Origin: Dolosigranulum pigrum ATCC 51524 | GTDB taxonomy: Bacteria; Bacillota; Bacilli; Lactobacillales; Carnobacteriaceae_A | Reading direction: 5' to 3' | Assembly (NCBI RefSeq): GCF_000245815.1 | Contig: NZ_JH601103.1 | Coordinates: 1,017,438-1,081,437, forward strand | Length of the DNA stretch: 64,000 nt | Shown: positions 45,475 through 54,309 of the stretch, piece after piece | How positions within the stretch are numbered: position 1 is the first letter of the stretch | Layout: each line of letters opens with the position of its first letter | Made by a program: the position numbers and the translations under genes | Notes under the pieces: model-generated | What the model was told of the DNA's origin: nothing | The model's database searches: none | What the model saw: the letters and a program-made list of their open reading frames with translations, nothing else

Positions 45475-47328
45475 ATGTGTGGTTTTATTGGTTTTTTTGA
45501 TACCCGTGAGAATAAAGAAGTCATTGTTGAACGTATGATGGATCGAGTTATTCATAGAGGTCCAGATATGGGTGGGAAATATATAGATGCTCACTGTGGT
45601 TTAGGATTTAGACGATTATCAATATTAGATTTGTCTGAAGCGGGTGCTCAGTCGTTATACAGTGAAGATGGCAATAAAATATTAGTTTTTAATGGTGAGA
45701 TATATAATTATACCGAAATTAGAGAAGATCTGATGTCAAAAGGTTATAAATTTAAGAGTAACACAGATAGTGAAGTGCTCATCCATGGCTACGATGAATA
45801 TGGCGAAGTACTAGTTAATAAATTACGTGGGATGTTTGCCTTCTGTATTTGGGACAAAGTAGAACAAAAAGTCTTTGCAGCGCGAGATAATTTTGGAATT
45901 AAGCCGTTTTATTTTTACGAGTATGAATATAACGGGCAAAAAGCATTAATGATCGCTTCTGAGATTAAAGCCTTCTTAGACCACCCGTCATTCGAGAAAG
46001 AAGTGAACAAAAAGGCATTGAAGCCTTACTTAACGTTCCAATATTCAGCGCAACCAGATGAAACCTTCTTTAAAGGGGTTAAGCGTCTTAAGCCAGGACA
46101 TTACTTTACTTACCAAAATGGTGAAATGAATATCCAAAAATATTGGGAAGTGAACTTTAATGACCAGCATAAAACGTTGGAAGAAAATATTGCAGATATT
46201 AGAGCGGTAATTGATGATTCTGTTAAGATGCATAAACAATCAGATGTGCCAGTTGGTTCATTCTTATCAGGGGGAGTTGACTCAAGTTATATTACCGAGC
46301 GATTAATGCCGGATAAGACATTTTCGATTGGTTTTGCTGAAGATACCTTTGATGAAACAACACATGCTGAAGATTTATCTAATATCTTAAATATTGAAAA
46401 TATTAAACGAACAATTGATGCGGATGACTGTCTAGGCATGTTGCCGACGATTCAATATCATATGGATGAGCCACAATCTAATCCATCAACTATGCCATTA
46501 TACTTCTTATCAAAGTTAGTGAAGGATAATGATGTTACTGTTGTGCTTTCAGGAGAAGGTGCTGATGAAATATTTGGTGGATATGAATGGTACGGGTTGG
46601 ATGAAGGTCAGAAGAAGTTGAAGAAATTACCAAGTTTTATTTTGAAACCAGCTGCGTCTTTAGCTAAACATTTACCAAATTTCCGTGGTAAGACCACATT
46701 ATTACGTGCTGGACGACCGGTTGAAGAAACATTTATTGGTCAAGCATTAGTGTTTGAAGAAGATGAGGCAAAAGACATTTTAAACAGTGATTACCAGCAG
46801 TCTCGATCGGTCAAAGATATTACCGATAAGGTTTATAGTCTTGTCCAAGGCAAAGATGATGTCACAAAGAAACAATTTTTGGATATTAAATTATTTATGG
46901 CAGGAGATATTTTACAAAAAGCTGATAAAATGAGTATGGCTCATTCGCTAGAATTGCGAGTTCCTTTCTTAGATAAGGAAGTTATGAAGGTCGGAGAACA
47001 AATTGGTAGCGAGCAGAAAATTACCAATGGCACGACAAAATATGTTCTCAGAAAAGCAGCTGAGAAATCATTACCTGAAGAGTGGTTTAAACGTAAGAAA
47101 AAAGGCTTCCCTGTACCTATTAAATTATGGTTCCAGGAAGAAAAATATTATCAGTTTGTAAAAGAATATTTCCAAGCTGATTATGTTGACCAATTCTTCG
47201 ATCGAGAAAAAATTAATCAGTTATTGGACGATCATTATCAGGGAGTAGTGAATAATGCTAGAAAGATTTATACGGTCTTAGTCTTCCTTGTATGGTACAA
47301 GCGTTACTTTATTGATGAAGTTGCTTAA
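45475..47328 (+). CDS. asnB: Asparagine synthase (glutamine-hydrolysing)
   Basis: AsnB makes asparagine from aspartate, glutamine and ATP. The 617-residue protein has the N-terminal glutaminase with catalytic Cys2 (MCGFIGFF), IHRGPDMGG and VFNGEIYNY, followed by the synthetase domain with the PP-loop SGGVDSS, LSGEGADEIFGGYEWY and DKMSMAHSLELRVPFLD. This set identifies true asparagine synthetase over the amidotransferase-like relatives of polysaccharide clusters. ATG 45475 follows AAGGATG. The gene ends in a very long perfect terminator. Confidence 0.93.
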   Translation: MCGFIGFFDTRENKEVIVERMMDRVIHRGPDMGGKYIDAHCGLGFRRLSILDLSEAGAQSLYSEDGNKILVFNGEIYNYTEIREDLMSKGYKFKSNTDSEVLIHGYDEYGEVLVNKLRGMFAFCIWDKVEQKVFAARDNFGIKPFYFYEYEYNGQKALMIASEIKAFLDHPSFEKEVNKKALKPYLTFQYSAQPDETFFKGVKRLKPGHYFTYQNGEMNIQKYWEVNFNDQHKTLEENIADIRAVIDDSVKMHKQSDVPVGSFLSGGVDSSYITERLMPDKTFSIGFAEDTFDETTHAEDLSNILNIENIKRTIDADDCLGMLPTIQYHMDEPQSNPSTMPLYFLSKLVKDNDVTVVLSGEGADEIFGGYEWYGLDEGQKKLKKLPSFILKPAASLAKHLPNFRGKTTLLRAGRPVEETFIGQALVFEEDEAKDILNSDYQQSRSVKDITDKVYSLVQGKDDVTKKQFLDIKLFMAGDILQKADKMSMAHSLELRVPFLDKEVMKVGEQIGSEQKITNGTTKYVLRKAAEKSLPEEWFKRKKKGFPVPIKLWFQEEKYYQFVKEYFQADYVDQFFDREKINQLLDDHYQGVVNNARKIYTVLVFLVWYKRYFIDEVA

Positions 47329-47353
47329 AGTATCCATTTTATGAATCGTCAAT

Positions 47354-47400
47354 AAAAACTCCATTCAATGTGGATGATAACGCATTGAATGGAGTTTTTT
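47354..47400. terminator. Long bidirectional terminator after asnB
   Basis: Seventeen bases (47354-47370) pair perfectly with 47383-47399 around a 12-base loop, with A-run and T-run flanks. It serves asnB and the convergent AI-2E gene, whose stop lies nine bases further on. Confidence 0.9.
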
Positions 47401-47408
47401 AGCTGCTA

Positions 47409-48518
47409 CTATGTTATTTTGTGTTCAGAGGTATCTGATTGTTTCATTGTATGTCGATATGTGATAACGACTTGGATAATTGATTTTACAATAGCAAAAA
47501 CTGGTAATATTAAAATCATACCAATGATTCCGATGAAATTTTTGGCGAATAAAACCAAAATAACAACAGTAACGGGATGTAATTCTAAGTTGTTTCCCAT
47601 GACAAATGGGGTGATAATGTAAGATTCAATCATCTGTAAGATAAAAATCATGATAACAACTAAGATCATTGCTGGTAAGCTGTAGGCGGCAGCTACGATA
47701 AAGGCAGGAAATGCGCCAATCCATGGTCCGAAGTACGGAATGATATCGAATAAGCCACACATAATTCCTAGGAATAAAGCATTAGGTAAGCCGATAAATA
47801 AGAAGCTAAGGTAGGAACCAATTGCCACTAATAATATAATTAAAATACGACCACCAATATATTGACGTGCGCTAGTATGAGCTGCAGCTAGGACATCTTT
47901 TGTAAGTGATTGGTATGATTTTGGAATAATTGTGAGCACACCATCGACTATTTTGTCGCCATCTTTGAACATATAAATTAAGAATAAAGGAAAAGTGGCA
48001 ACTACAACGAAGAAGCTAATCGTTCCTGAGATGATAGACGTTAAGCTCGCACTTAATGTATTTAAAACATTTGTAGCAACATTAGTAATTGAAATATCCA
48101 GTTGCTGTAAATATTCATAGATATCTAATGTCGTGACATTCAAATCAATCGTCAGTGTTTCAACCTGATTGAGCACGTTATTAATGACTGGTGGCAGCAT
48201 TCGGATGAAAGATTCCATCTGACTAATTAAGTTTGGAACAATAATTGAGAGGAAGAAAATTGTTACTCCGATAATAATAAGTAGTAGTACAAGCAGTGCA
48301 CCTTTTTCAGAGGGGATTTTTTTGTTCAGCCAGTGATATATAGGCAAAAAAGTGTAATACAAAAAGAGTGCGATCATAAGTGGGACGAAAATACTACCAA
48401 TTAAAGCTTGTAGCGGTTCAAATATATAGCTCACATTCGTATAGATCCAAATCATGACCCCAATACTAATGGCTAACACTAATCCGTAAAATAATTTTGA
48501 TTGCTTTAAATAATTCAA
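47409..48518 (-). CDS. AI-2E family transporter (YdbI/PerM-like)
   Basis: A 369-residue membrane protein with about eight helices of the AI-2E exporter family. The N-terminal hairpin of helices is followed by an amphipathic region (about 95-165), MFKDGDKIVDGVLTIIPKSY, the signature GLPNALFLGIMCGLFDIIPYFGPWIG and a C-terminal pair of helices. Members export autoinducer-2 or act as Na+/H+ antiporters; the substrate cannot be predicted. The start is TTG at 48518, eight bases after AAAAGGAG; a nearby ATG is out of frame. Confidence 0.9.
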   Translation of the reverse strand: MNYLKQSKLFYGLVLAISIGVMIWIYTNVSYIFEPLQALIGSIFVPLMIALFLYYTFLPIYHWLNKKIPSEKGALLVLLLIIIGVTIFFLSIIVPNLISQMESFIRMLPPVINNVLNQVETLTIDLNVTTLDIYEYLQQLDISITNVATNVLNTLSASLTSIISGTISFFVVVATFPLFLIYMFKDGDKIVDGVLTIIPKSYQSLTKDVLAAAHTSARQYIGGRILIILLVAIGSYLSFLFIGLPNALFLGIMCGLFDIIPYFGPWIGAFPAFIVAAAYSLPAMILVVIMIFILQMIESYIITPFVMGNNLELHPVTVVILVLFAKNFIGIIGMILILPVFAIVKSIIQVVITYRHTMKQSDTSEHKIT

Positions 48519-48658
48519 GTGACATGCTCCTTTTAAAAAAATTAATTATTGTAATTATTGTATCATAAATTGTAGAAAGAGTAGAAGGAAAATTGTGGAA
48601 TATATGACTCGTTGTGACCGAAATTGCTTTATAATTGATGGCGGTCTGTTGATATTTT

Positions 48659-48667
48659 TGATATAAT
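48659..48667 (+). promoter_or_regulatory. Extended -10 promoter of the asparaginase gene
   Basis: TGA directly precedes a perfect TATAAT (48662-48667), 26 bases before the ATG. There is no good -35 box, as is common in extended -10 promoters. Confidence 0.6.
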
Positions 48668-48693
48668 AAGACGACATAGAAAGCGGTGACAGG

Positions 48694-49671
48694 ATGGAAC
48701 AGTTAGTAAAAATTATTACAACAGGCGGAACAATTGCCTCTTTACCAGATGAGAACGGTGACGTGTTAGCCACCATGAGTGGGGATGAGCTAATTACTTA
48801 TTTTGGGATTGAGAAAAATATTGCGGTTAAGAATTCAGTTAAAATAGATAGTTCTAATTTTGATTATGATTTGATGTTGAAAGTAGCAAGTGATGTGATT
48901 GATGCGCTGGAAGATCCGGAGGTTACGGGTGTAGTGGTGACCCATGGAACAGATACGATGGAAGAATCAGCTTTTTATTTATCACTGATGACCTACAATT
49001 ATAATAAGCCAGTTATTTTGACCGGGGCGCAGTTTGACCCATCATATTCCTTTAGTGATGGGATCAAAAATATGCACGATGCAATTTACGCAGCTAAATC
49101 CCCGAAATTAGCGTCATGCGGCGCAGTTATTGTATTTGCAGGCTTTATTTATGCAGCTCGTGATGTAATCAAAGTTGATACGAACTCCTTAGAAGCCTTC
49201 GATTCACCTGGCTGGGGACCGATTGGACGAGTTGATAATGAGAAAGTCATCATTGCACGACAACCAAGTCCATCTGTTCAACTATCTCCCAAGAAGATAG
49301 CTCCCGTTGCTTTAATTCGATTAGGAATTGGAATGACAGATGTAGACATTAGGAAAATGAGCCGTGATTATAAAGGCGTTGTTATCGAAGCATTCGGTCG
49401 AGGTAACGCGCACATCACTGTTCAAAAGGAAGTGAAAGCTCTAACTGAAGCAGGTATTCCTGTTATCATTACATCGCGGTGCTTACGGGGAGAAGTAAAG
49501 CCGTACTATGGTGATGGCGGAGGAAAAGACTTAGAGCGCAGTGGTGCCTGGTTTGCCGGGGATCTAGCAGGGGAGAAAGCACGCGTTCTGTTAGGCTTAA
49601 TGTTGGCCAATCAAATTCCCTGGTCGGAGATGGAACAGATTGTAAGCGACTTTAGTCAACCTGCACTCTAA
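48694..49671 (+). CDS. ansA: L-asparaginase
   Basis: The enzyme hydrolyses asparagine to aspartate and ammonia. The 325-residue protein has both active-site signatures: TTGGTIASLPD with the nucleophilic threonine, and VVTHGTDTMEESAF with the second catalytic threonine and Asp. There is no signal peptide, so it acts in the cytoplasm. It lies 1.4 kb from asnB, the opposing enzyme, but under its own promoter. Confidence 0.95.
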   Translation: MEQLVKIITTGGTIASLPDENGDVLATMSGDELITYFGIEKNIAVKNSVKIDSSNFDYDLMLKVASDVIDALEDPEVTGVVVTHGTDTMEESAFYLSLMTYNYNKPVILTGAQFDPSYSFSDGIKNMHDAIYAAKSPKLASCGAVIVFAGFIYAARDVIKVDTNSLEAFDSPGWGPIGRVDNEKVIIARQPSPSVQLSPKKIAPVALIRLGIGMTDVDIRKMSRDYKGVVIEAFGRGNAHITVQKEVKALTEAGIPVIITSRCLRGEVKPYYGDGGGKDLERSGAWFAGDLAGEKARVLLGLMLANQIPWSEMEQIVSDFSQPAL

Positions 49672-49680
49672 TAGTATTGA

Positions 49681-49887
49681 TTAATAGCGTTTATTGCGAT
49701 CTTTTTTGCCAAATAGTTTTTGGTACATAAAGTAAGCACCAAAAATTACAAAGGCAATAATTGAAAATAGCATGATATAGTTAATAATAGTCAGCACTTG
49801 ATCATTTAACATATCACCAAATGCAGTGACAATAAGACCTAAGAGTGTTGTAGTTAAAAAAAGCAGTGCAATATATTTATTGTCCAT
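49681..49887 (-). CDS. Small two-helix membrane protein
   Basis: A 68-residue protein with two hydrophobic helices (about residues 6-24 and 33-58) and a strongly basic C-terminus (KLFGKKDRNKRY). The ATG has an AAGAGGTGA site nine bases upstream, which supports real expression. No family was recognised. It lies between the asparaginase and a divergent MFS gene, on the opposite strand to both. Confidence 0.7.
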   Translation of the reverse strand: MDNKYIALLFLTTTLLGLIVTAFGDMLNDQVLTIINYIMLFSIIAFVIFGAYFMYQKLFGKKDRNKRY

Positions 49888-50022
49888 ATGAATTCACCTC
49901 TTATTAAGTGTAATAAAGACAACATAAATAATCAACTCATAAATATCTGTCTAAAGCATGTAGAGGTGCTGTATGTATGTGAGAGGTTTGTCATATTCAT
50001 TTAAGACTGCTCTAGTTTCTTG

Positions 50023-50028
50023 TATAAT
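50023..50028 (+). promoter_or_regulatory. -10 box of the MFS gene
   Basis: TATAAT within TTGTATAATGG, the same 11 bases seen at the dinB and M42 peptidase promoters. The -35 region (about 50000) is weak. The leader is about 27 bases long. Confidence 0.5.
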
Positions 50029-50061
50029 GGGGAGTACAAGGATAATTGGAGGAGTTTTAGT

Positions 50062-51294
50062 GTGCAAATGAAACAGAAAAGTTGGAAGCATTGGCTAATA
50101 TTAGTTATTTTTTGTGGAGTAGCGATGAGTGGTGTGGGGATTACTGTTCATTCAAGCGGGGTATTTATCACCCCAATTGCTGAAGAATTATCGCTGTACC
50201 GCGGGACAGTCGCGATGCATAATACGCTCACATTAATAGCTAAAGCCGTAATGACCCTGTATTCAGGCAAATTATTGGAGAAATTTAAGTTTCGAAATTT
50301 AATCATTACCGGAGGACTTGTAGCGGGATTGTCCAATATGATGCTTGGCTTAGTTAGTCATGTTTGGTTATTTAATTTATTTGGTTTGCTACGCGGTATG
50401 GGTGCAGGTATGATGACTTGGGTGCCGGCTACTGTGATAATTAATGAATGGTTCGAAGAAAAAAATGGATTAGCCATGAGTATTATGCTGAGTTTTAGTA
50501 GTATTGGCGGGGCAATTTTTTCACCTATCTTCACGCGCGTGATCGAAGCAGGTGGCTGGCGCTTAGGTTATCAGTTAATGGGCTTGACCATTATTCTCTT
50601 GGCTTTGCCAGCAATGATAACCCCTTATACGTTAGATCCGAGAGAGAGTGGTTATTTACCGTATGGCGCTTCTGACAGGTCAGAGAAGGAGCGCAATGTT
50701 GTACGTCGTGGGGACGCTGATGATTATTCAATGTCTCTTTTGATCTTAATGATTTTATTTTCAACATTAATTTCGCTTTTTATTAGTTTGCCTCAACACT
50801 TTCCTGGTTTTGCAATGTCGATTGGCTTAACTTCAGAATTTGGCGCAACGATGTTATCGATAACTTTAATGACAAGCTTTATCTTCAAAATTTTAATGGG
50901 TTACATTAGTGATCAGATTGGGTCGGTATATAGTACGTACAGTGTCTTGTTGTTGATCTTAGCGTCAGGGTTTCTGCTACTCTTCTATCAAGAATCACAG
51001 ATGGCGTTATATGTAGCAGCAGGATTAGTTGGCGGTGTGTTTGCTATTCCATCTGTCTGCATTGTCTTACTGACAAAACGTTTCTTCGGTCATTATCATT
51101 TTACGACGTTATATCCGATTATTTCATTTGCCATTAGTATGGGCGGCTCTATCTCAATTTCTGCAATTGGTTTTATTTATGACTTTACCGGGACCTATAC
51201 GCCTGCATTTGTGATGATGATGGTAGTTGCTCTCATCAACAGTGCGGTTCTCTTTTATTGTACTCAGACGAAAAAGGCCCTTACTTCACAGTAA
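50062..51294 (+). CDS. MFS transporter (OFA/MCT-like)
   Basis: A 410-residue, 12-helix major facilitator. The pattern GVFITPIAEELSLYRGTVAMHNTL near the start, the short GKLLEKFKFRN loop between helices 2 and 3, and the central hydrophilic loop (about 185-225) fit the oxalate/formate and monocarboxylate branch. The substrate is unknown, with small organic acids as the family guess. GTG 50062 follows GGAGGAG by seven bases; ATG 50068 is an alternative, and TTG 50020 lies upstream of the promoter. Confidence 0.85.
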   Translation: MQMKQKSWKHWLILVIFCGVAMSGVGITVHSSGVFITPIAEELSLYRGTVAMHNTLTLIAKAVMTLYSGKLLEKFKFRNLIITGGLVAGLSNMMLGLVSHVWLFNLFGLLRGMGAGMMTWVPATVIINEWFEEKNGLAMSIMLSFSSIGGAIFSPIFTRVIEAGGWRLGYQLMGLTIILLALPAMITPYTLDPRESGYLPYGASDRSEKERNVVRRGDADDYSMSLLILMILFSTLISLFISLPQHFPGFAMSIGLTSEFGATMLSITLMTSFIFKILMGYISDQIGSVYSTYSVLLLILASGFLLLFYQESQMALYVAAGLVGGVFAIPSVCIVLLTKRFFGHYHFTTLYPIISFAISMGGSISISAIGFIYDFTGTYTPAFVMMMVVALINSAVLFYCTQTKKALTSQ

Positions 51295-51300
51295 AGGCCT
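51270..51300 (-). terminator. Terminator for the minus-strand EIIC-like gene, inside the MFS 3' end
   Basis: AGGCCCTTAC (51275-51284) pairs with GTAAAGGCCT (51291-51300), one mismatch. The T-run is on the minus strand (51270-51274 read as TTTTT), so it stops transcription coming from 52417, and it lies within the last codons of the MFS gene. Confidence 0.75.
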
Positions 51301-51361
51301 CGTAATCATAATCAATTGAATAAAATTATGACGTCTTATTATCATGCATGAGTACGGCGTT

Positions 51362-52417
51362 TTATGTTTCAATATCGATTTTATAATCTTCTTCAGAGAT
51401 AATTGGAATGACTTGGGTGAAGAGATACTTGAACAGCAATGTTAAAGCAAAAGGAGCAATAATAAAGACTCCTATCGTAACAACGATATTGTATAGACTA
51501 TAGCCACCGTCTGTTAAATTAATATGGTTAAGTGGACCAATAAACCCACTAATTCCAAATCCAGCACTCATCGGCGTACCGACGATATTGAATATTGAAG
51601 CCAGTACACCAAGGACAATTGATGTGGAAAGGATAGGAATAAAGGTCTTCACATTGCGAGCAATAACGGGCATAGCAATCTTAGGAGATCCCAGCATAAT
51701 AGCTAAATTAACGCCAGTATTATTGACCTGCCAGCCCATCAAACTGTAACCAATTGCTGCTGCAGTAATACCTAAGTTAGCTGCTCCACTACCCACACCA
51801 GACAATGAAATAGCTAATGCTAAACCAACTGTCGTAATGGGCGATAAGATTAAGAACGCAAATAAGACACATAAAGCAATGGCTACTAATAAAGGCTGCA
51901 TCGTTAATAATTTTTCCGTTAAGAGCCCAACAAGCGAGGTGATTTTTAAGATATGAGGCAGTGCTAGATAACCTATCATGCTCACTATGCCGATTTCCAA
52001 TACCGGAATAACTAATAAACTAAAGGTCTTGACTTTATCACGGATTAGAAAAATTAAGCCCGCTCCAATAGCACTCGTAAACATCATACTCAATATATCA
52101 CCGGTACCTTGCAATATAATTTGACTATCTTGAAAAATAACTGCCCCTGAAGCAAACTGAGTCGCTAATCCGATTGAAATATATTCAACTGGAGTGAAGT
52201 TGAATTTGTATCCTACCACAATACCAATAACGACCCCCATAAGTGAATTAGATAATAATGTTGCATGAAGTAGAGGTTCTAAGGCAGGGAAGTAGGGAAG
52301 CAGTGCTTTTACCAATTCAGATAAGAAAGCACTCGGAATTAAAACGACGACAGATCCAATGGCAACTCCATTTAGAAGGGTCATAAAAAAATCATTTGTT
52401 GTAATACGTTTACTCAT
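51362..52417 (-). CDS. Orphan PTS EIIC-like membrane protein (PfoR-like)
   Basis: A 351-residue membrane protein with about ten helices, of the PTS_EIIC_2 family that includes PfoR-type proteins. Family-like segments are FMTLLNGVAIGSVVVLIP and GSGAANLGITAAAIGYSLMGWQVNNTG. No EIIA or EIIB domain is fused or encoded nearby, and the phosphorylation cysteine of EIIB is absent, so sugar phosphotransfer is doubtful. It lies 45 bases downstream of the K+ channel gene on the same strand and may share its transcript. Confidence 0.82.
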   Translation of the reverse strand: MSKRITTNDFFMTLLNGVAIGSVVVLIPSAFLSELVKALLPYFPALEPLLHATLLSNSLMGVVIGIVVGYKFNFTPVEYISIGLATQFASGAVIFQDSQIILQGTGDILSMMFTSAIGAGLIFLIRDKVKTFSLLVIPVLEIGIVSMIGYLALPHILKITSLVGLLTEKLLTMQPLLVAIALCVLFAFLILSPITTVGLALAISLSGVGSGAANLGITAAAIGYSLMGWQVNNTGVNLAIMLGSPKIAMPVIARNVKTFIPILSTSIVLGVLASIFNIVGTPMSAGFGISGFIGPLNHINLTDGGYSLYNIVVTIGVFIIAPFALTLLFKYLFTQVIPIISEEDYKIDIET

Positions 52418-52462
52418 AAAACACCTTTTCTGTAATGTATTGTTTGTATAGCTATTTTACTA

Positions 52463-53203
52463 TTATGGGCGATAGTTTTTATGCTGTTTTTTGTGGCGTT
52501 CAAGCTCTTCAATATAGCCAGCTGTTATTATACTGGATGGTAGTGCAATGATCACAACGCCCACTAAATATGATAGCATAGATAGGACTTGCCCAACAAT
52601 AGTTTTTGGAAAAACATCACCATAAGTAGCTGTTGTCAGACCTCCAATTGCCCAATGAAGTGCATCAATATAAGAAGGGAATGTTTCTGGTTCAGCATTG
52701 AACACAATTGTGGATGAAATAAAAATATAAATAATTGTCAACCAAAAGACAAACGATAATGGTTTTTTCTGACGCTTCACTGTATTAATAAGTAAATCAG
52801 TGCTTCTTGAATGACGAAAAATTTTAAAAATCCGAAAAATTCGAAAAGAGCGCACAAGACGATAAATTCTAAACAGACGGAAACCATGATTTAAAATAGT
52901 GAGCGACGGTAAAATCGAAAATAAGTCAATTAATCCAGCAGGGGTAATTAAGTAATAGAGTCGTGCGGTAAGTTTAGATTTTTCTGAGAATTTTAGATCA
53001 GCCGTCCATAGGTGAAGACCGTATTCAATGATAAATAAGCTAACAGCAATGCGATCGATCAGTATTAGCCATGTGGGTTGGTTTTTAAATAAGAGTGGGA
53101 GTGTACTGAGTAAAATAACAATAATATTCATGATATTGTAAATTTTACTGACCTGGCTAGTATGGTCTTCAACATCAATAATACGTAAAATAGATAATTT
53201 CAT
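52463..53203 (-). CDS. Voltage-gated potassium channel subunit
   Basis: A 246-residue six-helix ion channel. The S4 voltage sensor is unmistakable: an arginine at every third position over about residues 107-133 (FRLFRIYRLVRSFRIFRIFK). The pore loop has TTATYGDVFP; the filter core is TATYGD instead of the usual TVGYGD. S1 to S3 cover about 20-95 and S5/S6 about 150-235. There is no RCK/TrkA domain. It tunes membrane potential or potassium flux. A good AGGAGGCTC site precedes the ATG. Confidence 0.92.
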   Translation of the reverse strand: MKLSILRIIDVEDHTSQVSKIYNIMNIIVILLSTLPLLFKNQPTWLILIDRIAVSLFIIEYGLHLWTADLKFSEKSKLTARLYYLITPAGLIDLFSILPSLTILNHGFRLFRIYRLVRSFRIFRIFKIFRHSRSTDLLINTVKRQKKPLSFVFWLTIIYIFISSTIVFNAEPETFPSYIDALHWAIGGLTTATYGDVFPKTIVGQVLSMLSYLVGVVIIALPSSIITAGYIEELERHKKQHKNYRP

Positions 53204-53336
53204 TAGAGAGCCTCCTATTTATGCTATACTCTTATTTTAAAAGATTCTGAAATTTTTTTAAAGAATTTTCTCAATATCTTGCTGAAATGGATCATTTAGC
53301 GTAAACTATTCTAGGATGAAAGAAGGAGGAAGTCAT

Positions 53337-54242
53337 ATGACAACGGTATTATTAATTATCAAAGGAATGTTTATTGGTGTGGCTAATATTATTCCTGGAG
53401 TGAGTGGAGGGACAATGGCTGTTTCGTTAGGAATCTATGATGATTTAATTGCCTCGATTACTCATTTAGTCAAAGAATGGAAAAAGAGTATTCAGTTTCT
53501 GACACCTATTGTAGTTGGAGCTGCGGCGGGTGTTATTTTATTTTCTTATTTAATTACATTATTGTTAACCCAGTATACTTTACCAACAGCACTTACTTTT
53601 GTGGGACTTATTTTGGGGGGAGTGCCTATTTTATTCCATTCATTTCGCCATGCTTTGCGTGAGAAAAATGAGTCGATAAGAGGGCAACATTGGCTTGTTT
53701 TTTGTTTGTTTTTTGCTATTATTGTTGTGATGTCGCTAGTGCAAGAATCTGGAGACACATTAAGTGCTATTGAGGTATCTGGCATGAATATGGTAGTGAT
53801 GTTGTTGATTGGAATGATTGCTTCAGCTACGATGGTAATTCCCGGTATCAGCGGCTCGTTAGTATTGATGATTATTGGTTATTATTACGGTCTAATTAAT
53901 ACATTGCGTTCTTTTTTTGAAGCAGTTCGTCATGTCGATATGGCAAATATAATGAATGGTCTGGTATTGTTAGTACCATTTGGGATTGGCGTCTTACTTG
54001 GAGGAGCACTCATTAGTAAATTGATTGAATATCTTTTTCATCATTATGCCAGTTTGACTTACAGTGCTATTTTAGGGTTAGTCATTGCCTCGCCGATAGC
54101 TATTATACTCAACACGACCGCATTAAATGATTTATCACGCCCATCAGCTATGCTATTTTTACTTAGTGGCTTGATATTGGGGATTCTAGCATTTTTTATA
54201 ACGTATTATTTAGGTCAGGCAGAAACATCATCTGATTTATAA
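53337..54242 (+). CDS. popT: DUF368 undecaprenyl phosphate translocase PopT
   Basis: A 301-residue membrane protein of DUF368 with about nine helices. Two inverted halves each carry the family glycine/proline motif: FIGVANIIPGVSGGTMAVSLG near the start and ATMVIPGISGSLVLMIIGYY in the middle. DUF368 proteins (PopT) bring undecaprenyl phosphate back to the inner face of the membrane for cell wall and polysaccharide synthesis. ATG 53337 follows GAAGGAGGA; ATG 53316 lies upstream of that site and is not preferred. Confidence 0.9.
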   Translation: MTTVLLIIKGMFIGVANIIPGVSGGTMAVSLGIYDDLIASITHLVKEWKKSIQFLTPIVVGAAAGVILFSYLITLLLTQYTLPTALTFVGLILGGVPILFHSFRHALREKNESIRGQHWLVFCLFFAIIVVMSLVQESGDTLSAIEVSGMNMVVMLLIGMIASATMVIPGISGSLVLMIIGYYYGLINTLRSFFEAVRHVDMANIMNGLVLLVPFGIGVLLGGALISKLIEYLFHHYASLTYSAILGLVIASPIAIILNTTALNDLSRPSAMLFLLSGLILGILAFFITYYLGQAETSSDL

Positions 54243-54246
54243 CTAT

Positions 54247-54295
54247 AAAAAACCAAGAGTGACTGAAAAGTGATTTCAGAAGCTCTTGGTTTTTT
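54247..54295. terminator. Bidirectional terminator between popT and the NUDIX gene
   Basis: AAAAAACCAAGAG (54247-54259) pairs with CTCTTGGTTTTTT, with an inner CTGAA/TTCAG stem. It lies between convergent genes. Confidence 0.88.
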
Positions 54296-54309
54296 CATGA
54301 TCTTAATAG

